From JBFMEX01 sp040752215 (GTDB lineage: Bacteria > Pseudomonadota > Alphaproteobacteria > Rhizobiales > Hyphomicrobiaceae), in the NCBI GenBank assembly GCA_040752215.1, contig JBFMEX010000053.1, forward strand, positions 62,001-126,000: a stretch of 64,000 nt of DNA, read 5' to 3'. This document shows positions 1 to 7,613 of the stretch, in pieces. Made by a program: the position numbers and the translations under genes. The notes beneath the pieces were generated by a model that saw only the letters and a program-made list of their open reading frames with translations, ran no database searches and had not been told where the DNA came from. Each line of letters starts with the position of its first letter. Within the stretch, counting starts at the first letter, position 1.

Positions 1-196
1 GGCGGTCGGCGAGATCGAGCTTATGAAACGTGAAGCCGTTGCGCCCCTGGAGCCGAGCCAGGCGCGCCTCCTTCAGCCGAACGTCGTAGTAGGTGTTCAT
101 ATTGTCGAGGCCGACGACCGTATCGCCCCGCGCCAGCAGCACCTCCGCGGTCTTGGAGCCGATGAAGCCGGCCACTCCGGTGATCAGGATTTTCAT
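1..196 (-). CDS. NAD-dependent epimerase, UDP-glucuronate 4-epimerase-like (N-terminal part only)
   Basis: Reading the minus strand from an ATG at 196 gives about 65 residues that run off the left edge. The start MKILITGVAGFIGSK carries the Rossmann GxxGxxG nucleotide-binding motif at residues 7-13, and VVGLDNMNTYYDVRLK near residue 27 matches the extended SDR family of UDP-glucuronate 4-epimerases of capsule and LPS loci. These enzymes make UDP-galacturonate, which would fit the glycan genes that follow on the other strand. The rest of the protein, including the YxxxK catalytic pair, lies outside the window, so the substrate is inferred from the N-terminus only. Confidence 0.8.
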   Translation of the reverse strand, partial: MKILITGVAGFIGSKTAEVLLARGDTVVGLDNMNTYYDVRLKEARLARLQGRNGFTFHKLDLADR

Positions 197-382
197 GTGC
201 CCTCTGCAGGTTGCCGGCACGCTGGCCGCTGGCGACGCCTCATCGCACGGCGGCCGGCCGATCGGCAAGCTGTGGCGGCGCGGTGCGACGCGGCGGGACG
301 CCGCGAACCCGAGCGTGAGGCACCGGCGCCCGATCCCGGTCGGTCGGCTTCCAACAGGCGTTTGCAGGGACGGGACGCAGTT

Positions 383-417
383 GCGTTGACAATGGGAACC
401 CGCTGCGGCACTAACCT
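383..417 (+). promoter_or_regulatory. Putative promoter, copy 1 of a repeated module
   Basis: The 336-base gap between the divergent epimerase and the first sulfotransferase holds no gene. It contains GCGTTGACAA (TTGACA at 386-391), then after exactly 20 bases TAACCT at 412-417, preceded by CCGCTGCG. The same words with the same spacing recur at 6093-6127. TTGACA is a good alphaproteobacterial -35 box. The -10 is weak (CACTAA at 17-base spacing), so an activator or alternative sigma factor may be involved. The start codon of the downstream gene is 115 bases beyond TAACCT. Confidence 0.5.
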
Positions 418-532
418 CGGATGGCATGAGCCGCCGTTGGGGGCGTTGGGCAGGCTCGCCAAGACGTCAATCGCATGCGGGGACTGACGTGCCGGCGGTC
501 ATGCGTCTCGGCTCCTTCAAGTTGGAAGATCG

Positions 533-1381
533 ATGTTCTGGAAGAGAAAACGCTCGCCGGAGCCGGCGCTGCCCTCGGTTCGCTACGATGACGACGGCGA
601 GGAGCGCATCGTCTTCACCCTGCCGCCGGCCCGCAATCCGCAGCTGCCGAGCGTGCTCGTGTTCGCGCTGCCGAAGTCCGGCTCGACGCTGCTCGACCGG
701 ATGATGCGCGAGGCCTCGGCGGAAGCCGGCCTCACCTACGTCTCGATCATGGAGGAGTTCTTCCGGCTCGGCATCCCCGACAACCGGTTTCCGGCCTCGA
801 CCTCGGAAATCTTCCTCGATCACGGCTACTGCTACGGCGGGTTCCGCTATTTCCCGCGCCGGTTCGAGATCCCCATCCTCGGCAAGGTGAAAAAGGTGCT
901 GCTGGTTCGCGATCCGCGCGACATGCTGGTGTCGCACTATTTCTCGATGCGCACCAGCCACCCGGACCGCGGCCAGGCGCTCAAGACCTCGGTCGCCAAG
1001 ATGCCGATGCGCGACCTCGCCCAGGAGCTCGACATCGACGGCTACGTGATGAAGGCGGCGAGCGGCTTCAAGACGTTCCTCGGCGATTATCAGCAAGTCT
1101 GCGCGGACCACGACGTCAGAATCTACCGCTACGAGGATGTGGTCTACGACAAGGCAGCCTGGCTCACCGAGATCTGCTCCTATCTCGGCTGGAAGGTCCG
1201 CGACGCCACGATCCGCAGAATCGTCGCCAGGCACGACCACATCCCGAAGGAGGAGAACGAGAGCCAGCACATCCGCCAGGTGCATCCCGGCAACTACAAG
1301 GTCAAGCTGAAGCCGGAGACGATCGCGGAGCTGACGCGTCAGTTCGAGGAGCCGATGCGCGTGTTCGGCTATGCTGGGTAG
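533..1381 (+). CDS. Sulfotransferase, cytosolic-type fold
   Basis: This 282-residue protein is a PAPS-dependent sulfotransferase. The 5'-phosphosulfate-binding loop is PKSGSTLL (residues 47-54) and the 3'-phosphate-binding motif is VRDPRDMLVSHYFS (about 125-138), at the usual distance from each other. It would move a sulfo group from PAPS to a hydroxyl on a sugar or other acceptor that cannot be read from sequence. It is the first of four consecutive sulfotransferase genes on this strand, with short gaps that suggest one transcript. No signal peptide or membrane segment is seen, so it should act in the cytoplasm. Family assignment is firm and the acceptor is unknown. Confidence 0.88.
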   Translation: MFWKRKRSPEPALPSVRYDDDGEERIVFTLPPARNPQLPSVLVFALPKSGSTLLDRMMREASAEAGLTYVSIMEEFFRLGIPDNRFPASTSEIFLDHGYCYGGFRYFPRRFEIPILGKVKKVLLVRDPRDMLVSHYFSMRTSHPDRGQALKTSVAKMPMRDLAQELDIDGYVMKAASGFKTFLGDYQQVCADHDVRIYRYEDVVYDKAAWLTEICSYLGWKVRDATIRRIVARHDHIPKEENESQHIRQVHPGNYKVKLKPETIAELTRQFEEPMRVFGYAG

Positions 1382-1442
1382 CTCGAACACAGGCCACTGG
1401 CGACGCGCAGGGCATGACACGCATGACGAGAGACGGATTGCC

Positions 1443-2279
1443 ATGACGATGACGACCAGCCCGGCGATCGTCCCCGGCGCCACCTACCACGAGAACCGTC
1501 CGCCGGAGAGCGTGCGCAACGCAGAGCCGGCGTGGATCGGCCAGCTCGATCCCAAGGATCTGCTGGTCTACGTGCACGTGCCGAAGGCCGGCGGCACCTC
1601 GTTCAACGCCGTGCTGTGGCAGGTCTACGGGCGGCACTTCCTCAACTACCATCGCCGGCTGTCCGGCTGGTCGCCGGCGAGCTTCACGCGCCGCCGCGCC
1701 GCCTCGATGCTGGCCGTCGGCGGCCACTTCCCCTACGGCTTCCACAAGGAGTTCGGCCGGCCCTACCATCGCTGGCTGTACGGAGACGACGGCGTGCTCG
1801 CCGGCCGCCGCTTGCGCTACGTTACGATCGTCCGCAATCCTGTCGACAAGGTGCGATCGTTCTATCGTTTTGTAACCACCTTCCCCACGCATTCACTATA
1901 TGAGCAAACGAGGGGCATGTCGGCGAAGGAGTTCTTCAAGCTTGTCCAGTCTGTCGGCAACTTGGAGTGGACCAACCAACAATGCTATCTGGTGGGCGGG
2001 CTGGAGGTGCGCGAGTTTGCGCCGATTCGCCAACGCCTGATCGACGACTACCATGCCATCTGCGCGCTGGAGGACGTCGTCCCGTTCGTCGAGCACCTGC
2101 GGCAGACGCTGCATTGGCCCGACGTCTACGAGTTGAAGCATCGCAATCAGAGCCCGAAGGCGAAGGACGACGACGAGTTCGACGCCGAGACGCTCGACTG
2201 GATCCGCGCCAACAACGCCGAGGACATGAAGCTCTACGAGTTCGCCCGCACCGAGGCGCGGAAATACTGGAAGAGCTGA
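1443..2279 (+). CDS. Sulfotransferase family 2-like protein
   Basis: This protein of 278 residues starts at the ATG at 1443, just after GAGACGG. An ATG at 1371 in the same frame would overlap the previous gene by 11 bases and is less likely. VHVPKAGGTSFNAVL (about residues 43-57) is the PAPS loop in the HIPKTGGT style of the Sulfotransfer_2 group, which includes heparan and chondroitin sulfotransferases. RNPVDKVRSFYRF (about 131-143) is the 3'-phosphate motif. The group typically sulfates sugars, which fits the surrounding glycosyltransferases. Its sequence style differs clearly from its neighbours on either side, so it probably has its own acceptor. Confidence 0.85.
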   Translation: MTMTTSPAIVPGATYHENRPPESVRNAEPAWIGQLDPKDLLVYVHVPKAGGTSFNAVLWQVYGRHFLNYHRRLSGWSPASFTRRRAASMLAVGGHFPYGFHKEFGRPYHRWLYGDDGVLAGRRLRYVTIVRNPVDKVRSFYRFVTTFPTHSLYEQTRGMSAKEFFKLVQSVGNLEWTNQQCYLVGGLEVREFAPIRQRLIDDYHAICALEDVVPFVEHLRQTLHWPDVYELKHRNQSPKAKDDDEFDAETLDWIRANNAEDMKLYEFARTEARKYWKS

Positions 2280-2290
2280 GGAGCGCGAGC

Positions 2291-3223
2291 ATGGCCGCAA
2301 GCAGCGTGACGAGGAACTGGCCGCGGCGCATCGCCGGCAGACTGCGTCGACTCGTCGTGGGCGAGGTGGGCGAGCGCTCTCCACATCGGCTCGCGACCGA
2401 CTTCGAGGCCGACGAGCAGAGGCTACTGGAGGTGTTTACCCGCGCCAGAGACCCGAGCTTCCACGATGGACGTGAGAGGAGAGTCGAGCTCATCGAACAG
2501 ATCAAGCGCGAGCTGTTCCACGATCCGCCGTGGTTCGATCCCATGCAGCGGGCCGAGAGCCTGCATCCGATCTACTTCTGCATCTCCTACCCTCGCTCCG
2601 GCGTGACACGCTTCACGCACGAGCTCAAGGAGCGCACCGGCGGCGACATCTTCTTCGCCTCCGACAAGAGCCCAATCCCGTTCGACAAGCGCTGGTATCC
2701 GCGCGCCTACCCGCGCGTCCGCATCGTCAAGGACCACCGTCCCCTCAGGCGGTACCTCCACGACGACGGCTATCTCCTGGTCCGTGACGGCCGCGACTGC
2801 ATGGTCTCGCTCGCCTGGATGACGCGCGAGTGCGGCCAGCACCAGTTCTTCAAGAAGGAGGAGCTGGCCGACTTCATCCGCTGGACCAAGACCGGGTATG
2901 GCTACGGGTCCTGGGCGCAGCATACGAGACAATTGCTTGCGCTGAAGGCCGGCGGCAGCAAGGAGATCGTCCGCTACGAGGAGGCCTCAGCGCAACTCGA
3001 TCGGTTCAAAGGCGCACCGGCCGATGTTCGGCGGAAGTGGGGCATCGTCGACGACGACCTCACCGGCTCGATGTTCGAGGCGTGGCAGCAGAGCCGCGGG
3101 AAGTCGAACTGGCGCGCCTCGTTCGACCGCGCCGCCGCCAAGGCGTTCCACAACACCGGCGCCACCGAGATGCTGATCGAGCTCGGCTACGAGACCGACG
3201 CGGAGTGGTGGAAGCAAATTTAG
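2291..3223 (+). CDS. Sulfotransferase, tandem copy A
   Basis: A 310-residue protein from the ATG at 2291, 11 bases after the preceding stop; the open frame extends further upstream but only as a shadow of that gene. FCISYPRSGVTRF (about residues 96-108) is the PAPS loop and VRDGRDCMVSLAWM (about 163-176) the 3'-phosphate motif. It is a paralogue of the next gene: both share FDPMQRAESLHPIYFCIS-like sequence before the loop, and their last ~85 codons are almost identical at the DNA level. Acceptor unknown. The preceding ~90 residues are helical and charged and not recognised. Confidence 0.85.
   Translation: MAASSVTRNWPRRIAGRLRRLVVGEVGERSPHRLATDFEADEQRLLEVFTRARDPSFHDGRERRVELIEQIKRELFHDPPWFDPMQRAESLHPIYFCISYPRSGVTRFTHELKERTGGDIFFASDKSPIPFDKRWYPRAYPRVRIVKDHRPLRRYLHDDGYLLVRDGRDCMVSLAWMTRECGQHQFFKKEELADFIRWTKTGYGYGSWAQHTRQLLALKAGGSKEIVRYEEASAQLDRFKGAPADVRRKWGIVDDDLTGSMFEAWQQSRGKSNWRASFDRAAAKAFHNTGATEMLIELGYETDAEWWKQI
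2969..3165 (+). repeat. Direct repeat, left copy of a 197-bp perfect identity
   Basis: These bases are identical to 3952-4148 (offset 983). The identity begins at GTCCGCTACGAG and ends within GGCGCCAC. It was confirmed by identical translations in several frames on both strands. Downstream the match stays high but imperfect to the stop codons. Upstream it breaks abruptly. Confidence 0.93.
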
Positions 3224-3255
3224 ACGCTTCGAAGCGATCTGGAGCGCGTTGTACG

Positions 3256-4206
3256 ATGTTCGAGACCGGAAGGAGGCTTCTCGCTGACCTGCGCCGCGGG
3301 GCATCCAAGATGCGTGCACTCCGCAAGCCGGCGGCTGGCGTTTCGTCTATCGAGCCTGATTCGCCGGAGAGAGACGCCAAAGAGGCCCGACTGCTTTCAC
3401 TGACACTTAGCCTCACGAACGGCACTGGGCTAAGCACCGATCGGCGGCTTGAGACATTACGGCTCATTCGCGGTGAGATATTTCAAGGGCGGCCCTGGTT
3501 CGATCCGAACGACAGAGCCGAGAGCCTCAATCCGATTTACTTCTGCATCTCCTATCCCCGCTCGGGTGTGACCAAGTTCATTGCCGATCTGCAGCAGAGG
3601 ACGGGAGCCGACGTTTTCTATGCGCGGGGGCCAAGATCGAAGCGGGAGGAGGATACCTTCGTATTTCACAAGGAGTGGCAGCCTCGCGCCTATCCGCGTG
3701 CACGCATCGTCAAGGATCACCGCCCACTCGAGCGATATCTTTGGGACGATGGCTACTTGCTCGTAAGGGACGGTCGCGACTGCATGGTCTCACTCGCATG
3801 GATGACGCGAGAGGCTGGAAATCACCGCTTTTGGCTCAGGTCGGAGCTGGCCGAATTTATCAAGTGGACGATGGACAGCTACAGGTACGGATCGTGGGCA
3901 GACCACACCAAGAGGCTGCTCCGGTTGCTGCACGGCGGCTCCAAGCAGCTTGTCCGCTACGAGGAGGCCTCAGCGCAACTCGATCGGTTCAAAGGCGCAC
4001 CGGCCGATGTTCGGCGGAAGTGGGGCATCGTCGACGACGACCTCACCGGCTCGATGTTCGAGGCGTGGCAGCAGAGCCGCGGGAAGTCGAACTGGCGCGC
4101 CTCGTTCGACCGCGCCGCCGCCAAGGCGTTCCACAACACCGGCGCCACGGAGATGCTGATCGAGCTCGGATACGAGACGGATCCGGACTGGTGGAAGCAG
4201 GTCTGA
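3256..4206 (+). CDS. Sulfotransferase, tandem copy B
   Basis: A 316-residue paralogue of the preceding gene, starting at the ATG at 3256, 33 bases downstream of its stop. The PAPS loop FCISYPRSGVTKF (about residues 96-108) and 3'-phosphate motif VRDGRDCMVSLAWM (about 169-182) are intact, so both copies should be active. The N-terminal two thirds has diverged (different codons and many substitutions, lower GC than copy A), while the C-terminal part matches copy A base for base over 197 bp. That mosaic suggests recent gene conversion. The two copies may sulfate related positions of the same glycan, but this is inference. Confidence 0.85.
   Translation: MFETGRRLLADLRRGASKMRALRKPAAGVSSIEPDSPERDAKEARLLSLTLSLTNGTGLSTDRRLETLRLIRGEIFQGRPWFDPNDRAESLNPIYFCISYPRSGVTKFIADLQQRTGADVFYARGPRSKREEDTFVFHKEWQPRAYPRARIVKDHRPLERYLWDDGYLLVRDGRDCMVSLAWMTREAGNHRFWLRSELAEFIKWTMDSYRYGSWADHTKRLLRLLHGGSKQLVRYEEASAQLDRFKGAPADVRRKWGIVDDDLTGSMFEAWQQSRGKSNWRASFDRAAAKAFHNTGATEMLIELGYETDPDWWKQV
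3952..4148 (+). repeat. Direct repeat, right copy of a 197-bp perfect identity
   Basis: Partner of 2969-3165. It encodes the C-terminal RYEEASAQLDRFKGAP region shared by the two tandem sulfotransferases. Perfect third-position identity next to diverged sequence marks a recent homogenisation event. Confidence 0.93.
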
Positions 4207-4282
4207 GACCGCCATCCGCCCGCGGCGTCTGCCGGCGTTCCTACCCATCCGCAGCCGTCACGCGACGCGAGGGACTTGAACG

Positions 4283-6073
4283 ATGCTGAAAGCGCTCGAG
4301 CCCGCGCGCCACGCCAGGGACCGGGCCGTCCGATTCCTCGCCGTGGGCCGCTGGCTGTTCGCGGTCGCACGGCGGCATGCGCCCGCCGCCCTGGTGGCGG
4401 TGCCGCTGCTCGCACTCGCCGCGCTCGGCCTGCAGATCACCGCCATTGGCCTAGTGGTCAAGTTCCTCGGCCACGTCACTCCCGATGGCTCGCTCGCCCC
4501 TGAGCTGCAATCCCAGCTCGCCCGCTGGGGCGGCGCACCGGCACTGGCCGGCGCCAGCGTCGGCCTGCTGGCGCTCTCTGGCCTCGCGACCTTCGGCGCC
4601 GGCCGGAGCGCGATCGCCGCACACAGGAGCGCCTCGCAAGGGCTTTCGGCAGACCTCGTCGAGACCGTCCGGGCACTGCCGGGACCCTACGAAAAGTGGC
4701 GCCTGCTCGACACCATCGACCACCAGCACTTGATGCAGTCGCTGGCCGTCGACGTCAACAAGTGCGGCATGTCGCTCCGCATCCTGCTGATGAGCCTTAT
4801 CAACGTCCTGTTCCTCCTCGCCGGGCTCGCCTTCTTCCTGTGGGTCGCGCCGAAGCTGTTTCTCGGCCTGCTCGGCGTGGTCGCGGTCGGCGGCCTCATC
4901 GCCTACCCGCTCAACGTTCGAGCGGTCGGCTATGCGAATGCCTTCGAGCGCTCGCAGAAGGGCCGGCGCGAGTTGCTGTCGCGGGCCATCGACGAGGCGC
5001 TGGCGACGGGCACGGGCGGCTCGTTCGCATCGGTCAAGACCGAGATGCTCGCCTCGGAGGCGGGCTTCGTGCACATGCTGACCAACCGGTTCCTGGTGGT
5101 CGAGAGCTTCCGGCTGATCCTCGCCATCCTGTTCGCGATCATCGTCGGCGGCGTGCTCGGCGCGATCGCGTTCGGCGCCGGGGCGGTCCTGTTCGATTAC
5201 CAGAAGCTGCTGCTGTTGTTCGTCGCCTTCCGCTACACCTACCATGGGCTGCAGGGGCTGCTGCTCGGCGTCACGACGCTCAACCGGTTCCTGCCGGGAA
5301 TGCATCGCCTCGAAAGCCTTTTTCGCACCGCCGAACGGCTCGCCGGGCGCGCCAGGCCGGAACGAGGAGGCCGCAAGACCGCGAGCGCCGTCACCAGCGG
5401 CGCGCCATTCTCGTTCCGCATCGATGCGCCGCGCTCGCTGGCGGCGGGCGGGACGCTCGAGCGCGGTCGCGTTCACGTGGTGCTGGAGCGCCAGAACGCC
5501 AGCCCCGACGTGATCTACCGCCTGCTCGACGCGATCGAGGCCGACCATGCGAGGTTCGCGCGCGCGTACATGGAGGGTCTGATCAGCCTGCCTGAGCCGG
5601 GCGGCGCCGGGGTCGGCCCCGACTCGTCGCCGAACGATGCCGGCGCCCGAGGCTCGACCCACCAGTGGATCGCCGACGTGCTCGCCAAGATCGGGCCCGA
5701 TGTCGTGGCGTCGCGACGCGAAACGCTGACGAGGCTTCTGGCCGCGATCGATCGCCAGTCGACACGGTCTCGGGAGCTGCTGGTCGTCACCCATCCCGTA
5801 CTGCTCGATCTGCCGGCGGCGGCGCTCGGCGCCGTGGGTGAACGCTTTCCAGGTCACGCCCTGCTCGCCGTCGGCGCCTGGAGCGAAGCGCTGAGTGGAG
5901 GGCGCGGCCCGGGCTGGGTGCTCGTCGGCACGGGCTCGGCGATCACGTTCGCCGGCCGGGCCGAGTGCATGTCCGAAGCCGATTGGAGCCAGGCCCGCGC
6001 CGTCTACGACCGCGCCGGCGAGCGGTCGCAACGCGGCGGCAGCGACCTCGACGAGCTGCTGCTCGACGAATGA
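4283..6073 (+). CDS. ABC-exporter-like membrane protein with a degenerate nucleotide-binding half
   Basis: A 596-residue protein. The N-terminal ~330 residues hold about six hydrophobic segments (near 34-60, 87-105, 168-188, 193-212, 272-300 and 300-325) spaced like an ABC exporter transmembrane domain. The C-terminal part looks like a worn nucleotide-binding domain: GRVHVVLERQNASPDVIYRLL stands where Walker A (GxxGxGKST) would be, no LSGGQ or Walker B acid pair is present, and RELLVVTHPVLLD resembles the H-loop region. I infer a pseudo-ABC protein that cannot bind ATP in the usual way. It follows the four sulfotransferases by 76 bases and may share their transcript. A role in handling or exporting the glycan is possible but unproven. 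Confidence 0.55.
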   Translation: MLKALEPARHARDRAVRFLAVGRWLFAVARRHAPAALVAVPLLALAALGLQITAIGLVVKFLGHVTPDGSLAPELQSQLARWGGAPALAGASVGLLALSGLATFGAGRSAIAAHRSASQGLSADLVETVRALPGPYEKWRLLDTIDHQHLMQSLAVDVNKCGMSLRILLMSLINVLFLLAGLAFFLWVAPKLFLGLLGVVAVGGLIAYPLNVRAVGYANAFERSQKGRRELLSRAIDEALATGTGGSFASVKTEMLASEAGFVHMLTNRFLVVESFRLILAILFAIIVGGVLGAIAFGAGAVLFDYQKLLLLFVAFRYTYHGLQGLLLGVTTLNRFLPGMHRLESLFRTAERLAGRARPERGGRKTASAVTSGAPFSFRIDAPRSLAAGGTLERGRVHVVLERQNASPDVIYRLLDAIEADHARFARAYMEGLISLPEPGGAGVGPDSSPNDAGARGSTHQWIADVLAKIGPDVVASRRETLTRLLAAIDRQSTRSRELLVVTHPVLLDLPAAALGAVGERFPGHALLAVGAWSEALSGGRGPGWVLVGTGSAITFAGRAECMSEADWSQARAVYDRAGERSQRGGSDLDELLLDE

Positions 6074-6092
6074 TCCGGCGGCTCCCAAGGGC

Positions 6093-6127
6093 GCGTTGAC
6101 AACACCCGCCCGCTGCGCCAGTAACCT
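6093..6127 (+). promoter_or_regulatory. Putative promoter, copy 2 of a repeated module
   Basis: GCGTTGACAA (TTGACA at 6096-6101) is followed after exactly 20 bases by TAACCT (6122-6127), again with CCGCTGCG before it, matching 383-417 in words and spacing. It lies 65 bases upstream of the next start codon and in the gap after the ABC-like gene, so it could drive a second transcript carrying the DUF6165 gene and fcl. Confidence 0.5.
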
Positions 6128-6192
6128 CCCAACCGGCGGATTCTGTCCGGCGGGACAGGACGAGCGTCGGCCCGCAAGCGAGGGGATGACCG

Positions 6193-6588
6193 TTGAACGC
6201 CAGTCTCATCTATGTGCCGATCGCACCTGGAGAGCTGATCGACAAGATCACCATCCTGGAGATCAAATCGGAACGCATCGAAGATCCGGCCAAGCTTGCC
6301 AACATCCGCCGCGAGCTCGAGCTGCTGCGCGAGGACCAGCGCCGCCACATCGAGCCCGACGACGCGATGGCCGAGTTCGAGCGCCGCCTCAAGGAGGTCA
6401 ACGGCCGGATCTGGGATCTCGAGGACACCATCCGCGAGTGCGAGCGGACGAAGTCGTTCGACGGTCGGTTTCTCGATACCGCCCGCGCGATCTATCGCAC
6501 CAACGACGAGCGGGCGGCCGTGAAACGCGAGATCAATCTCTACCTTGGCTCCAACATCGTCGAGGAGAAATCCTACGCCAAGTACTAG
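6193..6588 (+). CDS. DUF6165 family protein
   Basis: A 131-residue acidic, mostly helical protein of unknown function. The opening LIYVPIAPGELIDKITILE followed by EIKSERIEDPAKL is characteristic of the DUF6165 family, whose members often sit in polysaccharide loci. The start is a TTG at 6193, eight bases after GAGGGG. The nearby ATG at 6186 is out of frame. Residues 20-110 are heptad-like and may form a coiled coil. No enzymatic motif is visible. The gene lies between a putative promoter and fcl. Confidence 0.75.
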   Translation: MNASLIYVPIAPGELIDKITILEIKSERIEDPAKLANIRRELELLREDQRRHIEPDDAMAEFERRLKEVNGRIWDLEDTIRECERTKSFDGRFLDTARAIYRTNDERAAVKREINLYLGSNIVEEKSYAKY

Positions 6589-6641
6589 CCGCGGCCCGCA
6601 AGCCCGATCGTCAACCGCCCGCGCCCACCCGGGGATCATCA

Positions 6642-7598
6642 ATGCCTGACGTCATGTTCCCGTTGAGCGGACGCCGCGTGTTCGTCGCCGGACACCGGGG
6701 CATGGTCGGCTCGGCGATCGTGCGCCGGTTGGGATCGTTCGACGTCGAGCTGCAGCTGGCCGGGCGCGCCGAGATGGATCTGCGCGATCAGGCGGCAGTG
6801 CGCGCTTGGTTCGCTCGGCACAAGCCCGACGTGGTTTTCGTCGCGGCGGCGACCGTCGGCGGCATCCTTGCCAACTCCAGCCGTCCGGCGGAGTTCATCT
6901 ACGATAATCTCGTGATCGAGACCAACCTGATCGATGCCGCATATCGCAACGGCGTCGAGCGCGTCGTGTTCCTCGGCTCGAGCTGCATCTACCCGAAGCT
7001 CGCTCATCAGCCGATGGCCGAATCGGAGCTGTTGTCCGGCCCGCTCGAGCCGACCAACCAGTGGTACGCGGTGGCCAAGATCGCCGGCATCAAGCTGGTC
7101 CAGGCCTACCGCGAGCAATACGGCTGCCACTACATATCGATCATGCCGACCAACCTCTATGGCATCGGCGACAACTTCAACCTGGAAAGCGCGCACGTGA
7201 TCCCGGCGCTGATGCGCAAGATCGACGCCGCAATGCGATCCGGTGCCGGCGAGGTCGAGATCTGGGGCACGGGCAAGGCGCGGCGCGAGTTTCTGTTCGT
7301 CGACGATCTCGCCGACGCGGTGGTGTTCCTCGCCGAGAGCTACGACGAGCCCTCGCATATCAATGTCGGCGTGGGAGCAGACGTCACGATCGGCGAATTG
7401 GCGCGGGAGATCTGCGGCGTCGTCGGCTTCGACGGGCGGCTGCGCTTCGACACCAGCAAGCCCGACGGCACGCCGCGTAAGCTGCTCGACGTGACGCGGA
7501 TCAACGCACTCGGCTGGAAGAGCCGCACCAGCCTTCGCGAAGGGCTCGAGCGGACCTATGCCTGGTATCTCGCGCATCTCGCTTCCCTCAGAGCCTGA
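6642..7598 (+). CDS. fcl: GDP-L-fucose synthase
   Basis: This 318-residue enzyme converts GDP-4-keto-6-deoxy-D-mannose, the product of gmd, to GDP-L-fucose by 3,5-epimerisation and NADPH reduction. The Rossmann motif is FVAGHRGMVGSA (residues 14-25), LGSSCIYP provides the catalytic Ser and Cys, WYAVAKIAG the YxxxK pair, and MPTNLYGIGDNF plus HVIPALMRK are family hallmarks. Length is normal for the family. It starts at the ATG at 6642, eight bases after GGGGA. The matching gmd is 16 kb to the right at 23,866, so the pathway is complete within the island. Confidence 0.93.
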   Translation: MPDVMFPLSGRRVFVAGHRGMVGSAIVRRLGSFDVELQLAGRAEMDLRDQAAVRAWFARHKPDVVFVAAATVGGILANSSRPAEFIYDNLVIETNLIDAAYRNGVERVVFLGSSCIYPKLAHQPMAESELLSGPLEPTNQWYAVAKIAGIKLVQAYREQYGCHYISIMPTNLYGIGDNFNLESAHVIPALMRKIDAAMRSGAGEVEIWGTGKARREFLFVDDLADAVVFLAESYDEPSHINVGVGADVTIGELAREICGVVGFDGRLRFDTSKPDGTPRKLLDVTRINALGWKSRTSLREGLERTYAWYLAHLASLRA

Positions 7599-7613
7599 TC
7601 CGCTCCGCCGGAC

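Noticed and set aside
4451..6088. Long minus-strand open frame of 545 codons opposite the ABC-like gene
   Set aside because: Low-complexity Arg/Ala/Glu/Gly/Asp sequence with no family motif; a shadow caused by high GC of the plus-strand gene.
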